NCBI GenBank assembly: GCA_022592435.1
Contig: JABYQS010000143.1
Coordinates: 1 to 64,000 of the forward strand
Direction: 5' to 3'
DNA: 64,000 bases
Source: Cerioporus squamosus
Taxonomy: Eukaryota; Basidiomycota; Agaricomycetes; Polyporales; Polyporaceae
Made by a program: the position numbers and the translations under genes. Under the pieces are notes generated by a model. It had not been told where the DNA came from and did no database searches. It worked only from the letters and a program-made list of their open reading frames with translations. Below, piece by piece: positions 10,601 to 22,608 of the stretch (position 1 is its first letter; the number at the start of each line of letters is the position of its first letter).

Positions 10601-13600
10601 GATGCAGGATTAGCACACGTGTACATGACCAAGAATGCCGAGGGTGTAAGTGACATAGCACTTGTACTATGGAGCTGCACTGACTACGATTGGGTTTCTA
10701 GTTCATTGAGTTGCGTCTGAGGATGGATCGGGACACCTACTTGTCGCATTTCAAGGCACAAGTATAGTAAGTTATCACTTCGACTATCTTACGGCAGGCA
10801 CGGACTAAGCGCATCTTGTTGACACTAGCCATAAGGTGTCTCTAGCGGTGGCGGACCTGGCTGAAGGCAGTGTTCAAGTCCCAACCGAGTCGCTTCAGTC
10901 AGCACCCCCACTGAAGGCTGAGGCCAAGCCTGAGAAGAGCGTCTTTGAGAAGGCGGCCGAGTTGCGTGCTCGCCCGACTCGTGGTTCATCTGCAACCACG
11001 TCAGCGCCTGCGGCCGCCTCAAGCAGCAAGGTCGAAGAGGACGATGAAGTAGATTTGCCTGAGCCCGAGGATCGCGCGAGGTTCATCAAGAACGGTCTCC
11101 TTAAGTCTCTACGTAAGTGCTACAGTGGTATCAGAATGACTCTTACACTCAGTGCTGTTTGCGCAGGCACGATGGGCATTGCAGGACAAGACGCTGCAAA
11201 GGCTTGGTCGTCAAATTTCCCGTGGAGGACGCTTGTCCACCAGCTTGCGCACCATGGGCTCGCGCTGTACAACTATCCAGAGAACGTCGCCTGGCCGACT
11301 GACCCCCCCAGGAGGAAGTCAACGTCTCGGGCTGGCAGGCCCCCCCGTCCCAAGGGGATCACCGACATCGGCACCGAAGGCCTCATTGCCATGGTCGGAG
11401 TAATGATGAATCCGAAGCACCCTCATCCTTTACATTTCAAACCTCATGGGCACAAATCTGGTACGTATCATTCACTTCTGATCGTTATACCGTATGCTGA
11501 CATAGGACGGGCCTGCAGCACTTCGAGACTCCAAAATGCCCGTGATATACGGCGCACCCCCAGCGCACGACTCTTCTCATGTCCGCGGCCGCAGATTGTT
11601 TGTCAACGGCAAGAGCGATCGACTTGGATTTCCTCGACTGACGGAGGCTCCAGCCAACGAAGATGACGAGGACGTCCCGGGCCCGATGGCAGACACAGGC
11701 TCGATTGTGCCCTCCAACGCGGACTTGAACACCGACTCAGACGCGGACACGGACACGGACTCGGATGCGGATGCGGACTCGGACAATGACTCACATGACA
11801 ACAACGCGAACGGCTCGTCTGGAGTTGCGTCAAAGCGCGGTCTCCCGTCTAAGCGTACAGGAAAGTTCGTCAAACGCTTCAGCAAGACGATGACGGCTAC
11901 AGCGATCCCAGACGATGAGGGCTGCTCGTCGGATGGTCGTGAGATCGTCGTTGCCATCCCCACAACCCCAATCCGACGTGCTGAGCGTGCCCCTAGTCCT
12001 GGTGCTCGTGCTCACTACATATCCTCTGGGAGCGAGTGCGAACCTACCCCAGGCCCATCAAGGCCCAAGAAGCGTCCTCATCTTGACGATAATCACTCCA
12101 GCCTAGGCAGCGACTCGCCCTTCGCAGAAGTGCTCGGCAAGGCTATCAAGCCGCCCAAGCCCCGTGCTGTCGACAAGGGAAAAGGCCGCGACAAGAGGGT
12201 CCAGGTAAGAGGTCAATAGCTCTCTTCCACTACATATGTACTGACTGTCATGTTCAACAGGGAATTCACGGGGCTGTGAAGACAGCGCAGGGTTTAGCTG
12301 GACCACCTGCCCCGGAGCATCGTTGTGTGGACTTCAAGGTGAGTCAATTTCGTTTTTGATACTGTGAAGATGGTATTGATCCTGACGTCTGAATCGTCAG
12401 GATCCTGGAACAGCTACTAGCGCTGTGCGCAAGACAGTCCAGCAGGACAGTGTCTCGCAGCCACAAGACCATCTCGTTGTCCCGGGGGCACCGAGCACGA
12501 AGCCCCAACTTGCTCTTCATTCAGAACCGCCTCGTCGGGACCCTCAACTCGTTGCGCGGCTGCACGTCCCGGCAGAGGCTCCACCAGAGCCGCCATCTGG
12601 CCTCCATTCCGATGTCCTGGCAGAGGCTCGCGCTGAGCCCTCACGCGACCGACGTCCCGACAACTTGGCAGCACCTGCGAACACAGAGTCTCAACCCGTC
12701 CTCCACCCGGACATCCCAGTGCTGCCCCATCAGGACTCTCGATTCGACCCTCGGTCGCACGTCCCGGCGGCGGCTCCTGCTGAGCCTCCATCCGTCCTCC
12801 ACCCGGACGTCCCAGTGCTGCCCCATCAGGACTCTCGATTCGACCCTCGGTCGCACGTCCCGACGGCGGCTCCTGCTGAGCCTCGCGGGCTGCCTCGTCA
12901 AGACTCTCGATTCGACCCTCGGTCGCACGTCCTGGCGGTGGCTCCTGCTGAAGCTCCACTCACTACCATGGAGTATCAGCATGCCGTCCATGTGGACGTC
13001 CCGGCGGCTCCTCGTCAGGACGCTCGGAACATCGCTCGAATGCACATCCAGGGGGATGCTCGCGCCGAGCCTTCGCCGAGCCTCCCTTCCAGCCTCCTGG
13101 CAGCGTCTGGTACGGGGCCTCAACCGGCTGTCCCTCCAGACGTCCCAGCACCTCGTCGTGACCCCGGGCTGGATGCACCGTCAGACGTCCGAGCAGAGAC
13201 TCGCCATGACCTCCAGCCGAACGTCCGGGCGGAGTCTGGGAGAGAGCTGCAGGACCTCGAGCCCGACCTTCGTCGGCACGTCCTGGTGGTTCCCCGCCCT
13301 ACAGAGCCTCAGTCCGACATAGTCCCTTCGGAGGTGTTTGCGGGACTAGCACCTGAGGGCAATCTAGTGCAGGATGCTCCCTGGCCGCCGCCGCAAGTTC
13401 AGCGCGAGACCGTCGCTCTTGCATCCGGCAGTCAAGTGGGCTACGGACGTGGCTACAATGTCACGCAGCCTTACTGGCAGGCAGCAGCATCTCGGCCTCG
13501 TGGTCCCGAGGATGATGCTGTTCCCAGCCAAATTGCCGAAGGTCGCACTCCTCGACCGCCTTCCCAGCATGCGGGTGTGGAGCGGCAAGAACCCGGTCTT

Positions 13601-14176
13601 GTCCCTGGTCAGGCTCCGGGCCCTGGTACGTATTTTGTGGTTCATCATCAACAATAAAAGGCTAATGCGCTCTACGTAGGTCTAGCTCAGCAAGGTTTCT
13701 ACGGAGGCGCACCGCCATACGGAAACCTTCAATATGACGGGTGCCCTCCCGGTTATCGCCATGATCTTTACGCGCCACCGTATGGCGCGTACCCGTACCC
13801 AGTGCATCCTGGATTCGCATATCGCCCTCCGTTCTTCCCGCCGCCGTCCTCTGTCCCAATGCCGTCCTCTCTCCCGCCGCCGTCCTTGCACCAGCCGTTG
13901 TCCTCACACCTGCCGACATCTCCGCACATGCCCCCACTTGCAGGGGCTGCCACTCATGCTGGCTATCCGATGTCAGCGAACATGTATCCTGTCCCGTCAC
14001 CGTCATCTTCAGTGACATACAACGCCGCATATCAATATGCCGGTCCGGGCAACGGTCAAGCTGGCGCCGCGCTGCCTCCGCAACAACGGGACCCGTGGGC
14101 AATGCAGCGGCAGCAGCCTCCGAACGCGGCTTCGGGGTTCAACGAAGCTACAAGTCACCCCCCAGCAGCGGACTAA
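7609..14176 (+). CDS. very large low-complexity protein of unknown function, many exons
   Basis: A chain of open exons joined by short GT-AG introns gives one product well over 1,500 residues. Visible parts, in order: a Ser/Arg/Lys-rich segment (RRSRKKAKIEAPPPTPTRPR near 8050); repeats built on HVP/HIPTHVP (8940-9250) and on HVKVALHAHPEV-like units (9480-9730); a compact, more ordinary segment (9800-10770) with FFDKMIADAKEAS and ALKRLINDVEYLEAVHGYSG; an acidic Asp/Ser/Thr run (11730-11800); Lys/Arg patches; a second repeat block (12450-13340); and a Pro/Tyr-rich tail with PPYGAYPYP. The 9.8-10.8 kb segment is the only part that looks like a folded domain and was not recognised. The 5' end before about 7990 is uncertain; ATG 7609 is the first reasonable start. 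It is divergent to the small gene at 7387, with 221 bp between. Element cargo is possible but unproven. It may be more than one gene. Confidence 0.5.
11736..11800 (+). repeat. acidic Asp-Ser/Ala/Thr codon run
   Basis: Imperfect 6-bp repeats of the gac-ncg type encode NTDSDADTDTDSDADADSDN inside the large low-complexity protein. Such acidic runs are common in nuclear proteins. No function is assigned. Confidence 0.6.
12698..12889 (+). repeat. tandem 96-bp coding repeat
   Basis: Two adjacent 96-bp units (12698-12793 and 12794-12889) are nearly identical: two single-base differences by eye before they diverge in the last few bases. A shorter third piece follows near 12900. Each unit encodes 32 residues containing VLPHQDSRFDPRSHVP. 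Because 96 is a multiple of three, the frame is kept. The high similarity points to recent duplication. Confidence 0.8.
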
Positions 14177-15266
14177 GCTCTTCGTCGCTGCCTGTTCCGA
14201 GTCTTCGAGCCTGCGTATATCTTGGATGTTATCTGGCGACTTTGTCTTGTGCTTGTGAACTGTTTGCTGACCGTATTACCGCCCTCTACTGTCCTATATA
14301 TGATATTTGTGGTGTCAGTATATCTTGTACCTGTACATCTCCGAGGCTCCGTAGTAATATACAGAGCATGTGGATACAGTTCGCGTGCGACTTCCCTTTC
14401 ACATGAAGACCGTGACACCGATACCGACGTCGCTTTCAAGTTCATGCCGGCCACCATTGGAGGTGCAGTCAAGGCCGCGTTGCATAGACATGCTCACCAT
14501 GATCACGGACGTCCCAGTTGAGAGAGGCACAGCGTGAAGGACGCAATCACTGATGTCGTGGACGTGCCAGGGAGGGTCTTACAGCTTCTGAACTATGCAG
14601 AAATCCCGGTGCCATGCAGCCTCTTGCGGAGGTCCTAACGGCAGAGAGGACAGACTCAGCAGCCTCCAAGTTGGATTCAAGGGGAGGATCCATTGGACCC
14701 GCGCACAGCGGAGACACACGGGTGACGGGACCACAGAGCGAGGCCTCTGTCGTATGTCTCAATAGCGGAGAGATGTATTGCTAGTAGTGAAGTCCGCTTG
14801 GACGTCCCCCATACCTTCCTACGGAGCCCTCAGTAACGGAGAGCAGATGCCGGACCTATCCATGACATCTATAATGGGATACAGGGTAGCGGGCAATGGG
14901 TGGGAGGTGGCCTTTACGGAGTATTTCTCATCTACAAGGAACCGACCTATGAGGACGCTCGGCCAGCTGCCTGGGGTGCATCACTGTTTTGGCACTGCAC
15001 GACGAAAGGAGATGCAAAGGAACGGAAAAGACGCATGCTATGACCCACAGACTGAGGAAGTACGGTACAACACTCGACGTCCCCGCTGTCCACCTAAAGA
15101 GCCCATGACTCGATGACGAGACCGCAAGCGTGCGTAAGAGATCCGAACAACTACCATGCCCGCAACAACGCACATAGAGCCCTAGCCACCAGACACCAGA
15201 CACCAGACACCAGGAAGCCAGTGAGAAACAACAGACGCAACGACCACGATCCAACCATCCAAGAGT
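14177..15266. other. spacer without recognised gene
   Basis: No recognisable protein. A 9-bp tandem (agacaccag, three copies) occurs near 15190-15215, just beyond the 3' end of the minus-strand dehydrogenase. The remaining short frames look random. Confidence 0.4.
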
Positions 15267-16414
15267 CTAATCGGCGGCAGGGTACCCATACCTCTTCCGC
15301 GCGACCTTCGTGATGAAGCCCGGGAAGAGCCAATACAGGAAGAACGCCGTTCTTCCCCTGCTCGGCATCCACACCGTCGTCTGGCCCCGGTCCACGGCGT
15401 CCAGCACCCCGCGGACGACCTCCTCGTGGCTCAGCCCGTAGCTCTCCGGGTCCTGCCCGCGCACCTTGCCGCCGTCGGCCGCATTGTCGAAGAACTGCTC
15501 GCCGCGCACGGTCGAGGGCAGGACGGACGTGAAGGTGATCCACGGGTGCTCGATCGCGAGCGAGTGGTAGAACGCGAGCGCGGCAGCCTTGGAGCCGTTG
15601 TAGAGCGAGAGCGTCGGGGCGGGCAGCACGGCCGCGAGGCTCGCCATGAGGACGATGGAGGGCGCCATTGACGACGTGAGAGAGGGGATCTGGGGAGCAG
15701 ACGGCGTCAGAGGCGTATTAGGGGGGGGGGGCGATGCGAGACAGCACACGTACGAAGGTAGCGGCGGACACGACGGGGCCGATGTAATTGGTCTTGGTGA
15801 CCTTGTCGACGACCTGGATGGCACGCTCGATCGCTGCGGCATCGGGCTCGGCAGGTGTGAACGTGCGCCCCTTCGCTTCCAGTCCGGCCAGCTCGCAGAA
15901 CGGACGGAAGGTGGGCACTCCCGCGTTGACGATGAGGGTGTCGAGGCCTCCCCAGGCTGACCCAACGCCGCTTGAGCACGCGCAGAAATCGAAAAAAAAA
16001 GACACGCCACTCACCATCCTGCACCTTGGACCGCAGGTTCACCATGTCCTCGACGACAGTGAAGTCGCCTCTGACGAGCAGGACACGCTCTCCCTCTCCG
16101 TTAGTCGTAGTCTTCGGGGCAACTGCCCTGCACTCCTCCGCCACCTGGGACAGCTCGAGCTCGCGGCGGGCGAAGACACAGACGCGTGCGCCCTCCTGAG
16201 CGTACTTGAGCGCAAGCGAGCGGCCGATGCCTCCAGACGCGCCGAGGATGACGACGCGCTCCTGGGACCTCGGGAGCTTGCTCGAACGGCACGGTTTGGA
16301 TGGCCACATGCGGTATGCGACGAGGGCAACGAGGGCGACAGCGACGGGATGGCCACCAAGCACAGCGGTCAGCGAGTGGATGTCTGCGGACGACAGAGCG
16401 GACAAGAAGCTCAT
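15267..16414 (-). CDS. short-chain dehydrogenase/reductase, membrane-anchored type
   Basis: An NAD(P)-dependent oxidoreductase of the classical SDR family, resembling 11-beta-hydroxysteroid-dehydrogenase-like proteins. Three exons: 16414-16015, 15956-15754 and 15689-15267, with introns of 58 and 64 bp; the product is 341 residues. The N-terminus has a hydrophobic anchor (HPVAVALVALVAYRMW) followed by the Rossmann motif GASGGIGRS at about residue 60, NAGV in exon 2, a catalytic Ser region (IVLMASLAAV) and the catalytic YNGSK in exon 3. All key residues are present. Start 16414 is chosen because it is the ATG nearest the hydrophobic anchor; an upstream in-frame ATG would add a Pro-rich leader. 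The second intron contains an 11-base C run (G on the plus strand, 15721-15731). The anchor suggests an ER-membrane or lipid-droplet location. The substrate cannot be told; lipid or polyketide ketones are possible. Confidence 0.88.
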
Positions 16415-17434
16415 AGCTGTGGAAGCCGGACAAGGCGCAGGGACATATGAGGGCATGGGGCGGAGGAAGCCAGGAAGCTCGCGCCCTACTCCTGGGTCCA
16501 AAGACCGCGAAAACGAGGACGGCGTACCGTGCTGTGCGTACGCGTGCGTTCTGCAGGCTGCCCCTGAGAAGGGTGATCCAGTGCTATCAAGAAGGGCGAG
16601 CTTCAGCGTGTGAGCCGCACTGCGGGCCAGAAGTCAGTGGGCGCGAGAATCGATGAACACATCAGCGCTCGACGTGGTGTCGCAAGATCCGAGTCTCTGG
16701 TATGAGGCATTTTCCGGGAAGATGCAGGGATCCGGTATACAGTTTGAAGAAGACGACAGATGAGGTCTTTGCGAGAAGACGTGGACCAGAAGGAGGAGGA
16801 GGTAGTGGAGGAGGAGAAGGATGTGGTGGTCGCGGAGACGCGGTTTTCGCCGATGGTTCCACATATGGCAAGTTGTTCACAGCTCTGCACTTGGGCGCCT
16901 CGTGCCTTCACCTCCTCCCAGCACGACGACAGCATGCTTCTCGCGGACCTTGTCAGGCCTAAGGAGTATCATGCCGGCGGCCTGATGCTCTACTCCTTTC
17001 TGACACAGCCTTGTGTCTGGTGACCTCGGGATATCTCCCATCTTATCCAATCCCGCGAACTGCCCACCCACCATTGCGCTTCTTGCACTTCGCTGTCAAC
17101 AGACACAAGAACCATGGTGAGCTGGCTCAAGTGATAGCAAAGGAGCTGAGTGCACACAATGTGAGCTTGGATGAGCTATACTTGTACACTCCGGTCTCAG
17201 AGCAGATGTTGCAATCACTCAGGATTGAGTTCAAGGTGAAAGCGGGCGCGCGATGCGGCGATCCCGCAGTAGGGTGGCATCTCAACACGACGGCCCGATA
17301 CCGTTCAGACTCCCAGTGATGGAAATGTGTCTACCAAGCACCCAACTTTGCCTACTCGTAGAGTGCGTCTTTGACTTAAGGATCCTCGTGTGCATCAGCT
17401 TGGACTGATCTCCCTCCTCGCAGCGCTTGCCGCC
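16415..17434. other. spacer without recognised gene
   Basis: Between the divergently oriented SDR and the first DUF6534 gene. It contains a purine-rich run near 16780-16830 (gga/gag repeats), which creates spurious Glu-rich and Ser/Pro-rich frames. No gene recognised; it should hold both promoters. Confidence 0.4.
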
Positions 17435-19814
17435 ATGTCCCTTCCGGCAGCAGACCCACTCCCGGTCTTCCCCAAGCTCGACAACACGTTGGGGTCATAC
17501 TTTGTGGCTACCTATATCGGTTTGATGTATGTGTGCTGCTTGTAGAGCTTACCCCTAGGATGCTGATCTAGGCGGCCCAGCTTCTATGGCATTACGATCC
17601 AGCAGGCATTTTGGTACTATCGCCTGTAACCCTCCGATAGCAAGTTTTTGAAGGCACTGGTAAGAACTTGCTGTATTTTCTGTCTAATTGATGTTGATAC
17701 ATGTGGTCTGCTTCCCAGGTCATTGTGGTGCTGTACGTGCATTTCCTCGCTCCCTGGCTCACGTCTAACTCCGCAACTCAGGGTTTTCGAGACGTTCCAT
17801 ACGATATTGTGCATACACGTCGGGTACTCCTCGTCGGCAAATCTTGAACGTACAGGCACTCACACACTCAAACAGTTACTTCTCGGCAATGCTCAAGTTC
17901 ACGAACCCATTGGCTCTGTTCACCACACCGGGATCCAGGTGAGACATGCGCATGCTTTCATCGAATTCACAGGCTAAAGCTACGACAGGTCCCTCCAGGT
18001 ACGTTGAGCTTATCTGGCTCAACTGTGAACCGGGCAGACCCTATCTTTGGCCGCCGTGAGTCAAGCCGCTTCCGAGCATTCCAGCTAAACACTTATCCGT
18101 ACGTGCCTTCAGGGACTTGTGGTTGTGACTGCGCATAGGTGAGGCATTCGACCCTCGTCTTACTCGAATCACGCTCAACTGCAACAATTGGCACACAGCT
18201 TCTACGTTCGTCGTGCGTATCTGCGTACGTACCCCTCAGATCGAGCGCACCGATACCTCACTTCTGAACACTACATGCAGTTGGTCCACGCTGGAGATGG
18301 TTGTTGGCCGTCGCAGTAAGTACTCGTTTCCGTGTGGGCACCATTCCCTAGTTAACGCGAGGCGACAGGTCGTGCTCATCGTGGCTGAACTTGGTGAGTG
18401 CACCTCCGTTTCTGCTTGCGAACGTGATGTCTTACACGATTACCAGGCTTCTCTGCTGGTAAGACTCCGCTCAGCGACTCTTCAATCCTATGACAGGCTG
18501 CTCACTATCTCTCATGGCCAGCTGCCTCCGCGAAAGCGTATGTCGCCCTTCGCTTCTATCGCTAGCTTACTCTCACTCCTCTGACATCAGCTACATGCTC
18601 ATCACGATCGAAGACTTCTCCAAAGCGATTGTAAGTCGCCCATCCCCGACCTTTCTAATCACAACTGACTCTACTTCCCGCTCGGCCAGTGGCTCATCTC
18701 GACCGCATGCGGGATGACAGCGTTTGCGGACCTCTTCCTGTGCACGATGTTCATCGACGCTTTGCATCGGAGCCGGACGGGGTTCAGGAAGTACGTGGCG
18801 TGTTGTTGACTCGAGAGTTCAATACTGATCTTCGCCTTAGGACTGACACGCTGATCAATACGCTTATTCTCTACGCTGTAGGCACAGGTATGGCACCTCT
18901 TCTCACTGCATCCAGGAGGTAGAACAACAGCTGACTAGGGGCGATGGTGTGTTAGGCTTGCTGAACAGGTACGATGAAGCGAAGTCGACTCTCGCGCGTC
19001 GTCCTAGAGCTGCAGTCGCTGAATGGCTCTGCCTCCCACTCATAGTCTGCTCATCCTCCTCTCGTTCATCTTCGTGAGTACCCACTGCCGTCCCTATCTG
19101 CGCCCTTAAGTACTGAGGCTGACTGCCATATCTATGATCTGTGACCTCATAACAATCCCAATCCTGCCTTAGTCCATCGTCTACCCCAAGAACGAGATCT
19201 ACGCCGGGATTGACATGGCCGGGACGAAGCGTACGCCTCCCCTCCCCCCACGTCTCAGCTCTCAACTGACCACCGCCCTTTGCACTGCAGTCTACTCCAA
19301 CATGCTCCTCGTCGCGTACGTCCACCCGCGTCCTCTCTGACCTTCTCTTCCCCCCTCCCCGTCCCCGCGCGTTCGGGCTGAAGTAACATCCCCTCTCGCA
19401 GTCTGAACAGCCGCAAGACGCTCTACGAAGCCCGCCCGAGCGCAGCCTCGACGAGCGCCGACGACAGCTCCTGGCCGTTCGGCTTCGCCACCATCCCCAC
19501 CTCCGTCCTTGACGGCTCTCGCCCAGGCGCCAAGGGCAGCACCGGCACCGGCCCCCTCGAGCTGCGCGACCTCCGCGGCCAGGTGCGTTCTTGGTCACTC
19601 GTTCTTCGCGTCTAGAATCAGGAACCGCGTGCTCACGCTCGCAAGTACACACAGAACACGCAGGCGAGCAAGCACGACGCTGCACACGAACACGAGCGCG
19701 TCGGTGGTGGACGTCAAGACACCCGGGTCTGGTGGGGGCGCGATGTACCTCGACAGGAGCAGGGACTACCACTTCGAGGACGACGTGTCGATGAAGACCG
19801 GGGCTGCTGTCTGA
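17435..19814 (+). pseudogene. DUF6534 membrane protein, copy 1, with early stop codon
   Basis: A member of the basidiomycete seven-TM-like DUF6534 family, which has no established function. Exon 1 begins at 17435 and carries the family start LDNTLGSYFVATYIGLM (TM1). Exon 2 reads SFYGITIQQAFWYYRL and then TAA (17627-17629), where other copies have Tyr or Met before Pro (RMYPGD in copy 7). The same frame continues as PSDSKFLKAL. Downstream exons keep VFETFHTILCIH, TNPLALFTTPG, SFYVRRAYL, WLISTACGMTAFADLFL, TDTLINTLILYAVGTG, KNEIYAGIDMAGT and LYSNMLLVALNSRKTLY. The C-terminal tail is long, cytosolic-looking and rich in Ser, Gly and Asp. Apart from the stop the gene looks well preserved, so recent inactivation or a sequencing error are both possible. 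A 15-nt GT-AG segment around the stop is too short to be a normal intron. Confidence 0.75.
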
Positions 19815-20240
19815 GTTTGTGGGAGAGGATCGCTCTACATGTCCTGTGTATTTCTCTTGGGGAGGCATGTCGCTTCAGGGGAGGAGAGGTGTATTTATCC
19901 GTGTGTATGTATACTCGTAGTATTTATTCTGCTCGACGTGTCATGTTGGGCATTTGAGTCGGACGAACGAACGAGTTCTGCGACTCGCTCACGATCATTT
20001 ATCGATGCGGGGACAGCGTCCTTATCACCAACGAACTGACATTCTTCCACTGGCGTCCGTTGAGCGGGGAAACTGCGCATATCAGGCCCGGCGCACTGGC
20101 AGGCGCGCTTATCTGCACCTTAGTTTTGTCCCGAACGTCCATCATCTCCTCCTGGTACCACCTGCAACGACACTCTTTTTCATAACGAATACCTGTCAGT
20201 GAGTCTTGGCAGACCGTAGAGTTCGCTTGTCCTTCTCCCC

Positions 20241-22271
20241 ATGGATCCTGATGCTACTCGTGAGGCGAACTGGTCGCCCAACTCTTCCATGCCCAGCCAT
20301 AGTCAGTCTGACGCCCAATTACCCACTGGCACCGTACCTCCTCTGGATGATACCTATGGGGCGTTGCTCCTGGGCATGTCGTTCGGACTGATGTGAGTCA
20401 CGTTCAGTGCACCGCACCGTACATACGAACGCCGCGAGTATCATCGCGTCCTAGTCTGACCTCGAATCGCATCTTAGGCTCGCTGGGCTCGCAATGCACC
20501 AGGCGGGCAGGTACTTCCGAGTCCGCATGTCCTCGCGCGACATACGCCGTTTGGTGTCGACATTTCTGTACGTCGACTCCTTCAACTCCTCTCTGCTAAT
20601 CCTGAGTCCTCCACCAACACTGTCGACGTCGCATCTGCAGAGCGTTCGAGACGCTTCATACGGCATGCAGCATCATCGCATGGTGAGTCCTATCTCCGAT
20701 ATCTAGGGACCATGGCGCATGCATTATGCTCAGCCGGGCTGCGACAGCTACCACCATCTTGTCAGCAACTTTGCCAATCCGCAGACACTGTTGGAAAATC
20801 CCTGGTGAGCACATGCGCAACGTTCTCGTAGGACTCATTACACGCTTGCTGTATTGACCCGCACTCGAGGTCTACGCAGGTGAGCCGTCCCTCCCCGGGT
20901 CGCTGTCAGCATGTTGTGCAGGACCGCTTACAGGGGTCCCGAACTAGTTGCTTACTGCGATATGTGTGAGTCCATCCTTTCCCTCCATGGAGTTCTTCCT
21001 CTTATCCGCGCAACAGGGCTTCACTATCATCCTCTGTCAAGGGTGTGTCCAGCACTTCTAATCGAACTCCCCTCGTATTTTGACCCCTCCGCTCGCTAGC
21101 TTCTACGCTCAACGTGTGTACCTTGGTGCGGTCATTAAAATACTCATTAAGGGTACCGATCTGACGTGAGTCGCAGTGGGACCCCAGTACCGACCTGCGG
21201 TCGTTATAGCCGCGGTGTGGATGTTCGTTCTTGCAGGTGGGCTTCTGACCCATCTTCCCTCTTTCCATCAATGACGTTGCCTCCTCCCAGGCTTCACCAT
21301 AGGTGCGCCGTTTCGAGTCTCGCTCGTACTAAAGGGCTCACTCCGATTTTTCTGTAGCTGCGACTGCTGAAGGGTCAGTCGTCTGACTGTACTTATCCCT
21401 CTCCATTCTCGCGAACTGATACCGTGACATTGGACCAACGCGACCAGATTCCCACTCTCCAATCCTCGAGATTTCCAGCAGATCAACGTGAGCATGGTTC
21501 TTCTTGACCAACACTCTCGAGTCATACTAAGCGTCTGGGTCATTCCATGCAGTGGATGATCTCGTGTGTGTTTGGGATTGCAGTCACTGACGCGCTATTG
21601 GCCGGAACGTTGGTCCGGGTGCTTCGCAAGAGTCGCACTGGCATCAAACCGTGCGTCACATCGCTTCTTCCTGCAGAGGATCTGGAAGGAAGCTCATGCG
21701 TCTGCGAGGCAGGACCGACTCAACAGTCGACGTCATCATCGCATACGCACTGGATACAGGTATGTCGCGTCCGCGTCGCTTGTGCTCATGAGTGCCGTTA
21801 CTGATTGCGATGTGCGCAGGCTTGTTGAATAGGTTCGTGGTCTTCTTGAGTTAAATTTGACGATGTCTGACTTTCATGGCCACATGTAGCATCCTGGGAC
21901 TCGCGGGCTTCCTTGTGGTGAGTACCTTGAAGGACGAGCGTGAGTTGTCGAAGCACTCTCTGACGACTTCCTTAGGTACTTATAAGCCCCGAAAACTTCA
22001 TGTACATCAGCATCGACATAGTCTTCCTAAAAGGTTTGTAGTATCTTCCGAATTTCCTTGGTGATCTCGTCAATGACCAATTGGCATGCCATCCGTCACT
22101 GAAGTCTACAACTGCTTACTCGCATCGTGAGTCTCGTTGTTCTCCGAGTTCCTTCGCATGGCATGAAGTGAACACAACCCCAGGCTGAACTCCCGACGAT
22201 CCCTATCCACCCGGATCATAGAAGAGAAGACGTCCATCTTGGGTCTATCGCCTGGAACGGGGGCAGATTAA
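20241..22271 (+). CDS. DUF6534 membrane protein, copy 2
   Basis: Multi-exon gene of the same family. Exon 1 encodes an N-terminal tail and TM1 (VPPLDDTYGALLLGMSFGLM). Later exons give LAGLAMHQAGRYFRV, AFETLHTACSIIAW, YHHLVSNFANPQTLL, SFYAQRVYL, WMISCVFGIAVTDALL, VRVLRKSRTGIK, DSTVDVIIAYALDTG and ISPENFMYISIDIVFLK, then LNSRRSLSTRI. It is very close to copy 4: around 20338-20400 the two differ at one of about 62 bases. In the last exon the bases 22221-22230 (gaagagaaga) are a tandem 5-bp duplication absent from copy 4. It shifts the frame and ends the protein at TAA 22269-22271, so the usual acidic tail is lost. The membrane part is intact, so a shortened protein could still be made. Confidence 0.75.
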
Positions 22272-22608
22272 CGGCACGCCGCACGGGATGTCCCGGGGGT
22301 ACGTACACCGGCTTCAATCAGTACTTCTGCTCACCGTGCCAGGCTCACATACCCGCGCAGATGGTGCATGCGCCTTCCGCCATGGTGTTCATGCCCGCTG
22401 ATTAGTCGTCGGTAGCTACGACGACCGTGGAGGAGCGCACGCCGATCGACGGCTGAAGCTGCCGGGAATGCGTCGGCTGGGAGTGTTTGAGGACGACGTC
22501 TTGCGGAGGTTCAGTGATGATAGCTGCCGGGTTAATGCTCACAGACTTCTCCAGGACTGCAGACGTAGTCGATCAGTCTCTCGATGACAGCGAAGTCCAC
22601 ACGAACGC

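Noticed and set aside
12417..12959. Long minus-strand frame (180 codons) opposite the large repeat gene
   Set aside because: It is the antisense reading of the 96-bp and related repeats. Repeats with a period divisible by three keep several frames open, and the plus-strand frame has the better splice continuity.
15788..16450. 220-codon plus-strand frame
   Set aside because: Antisense shadow of the SDR gene, whose minus-strand exons carry GASGGIG, NAG and YxxxK.
16760..16860. Glu-rich plus-strand frame near a purine run
   Set aside because: Created by simple gga/gag repeats, with no start context, splicing or recognised domain.
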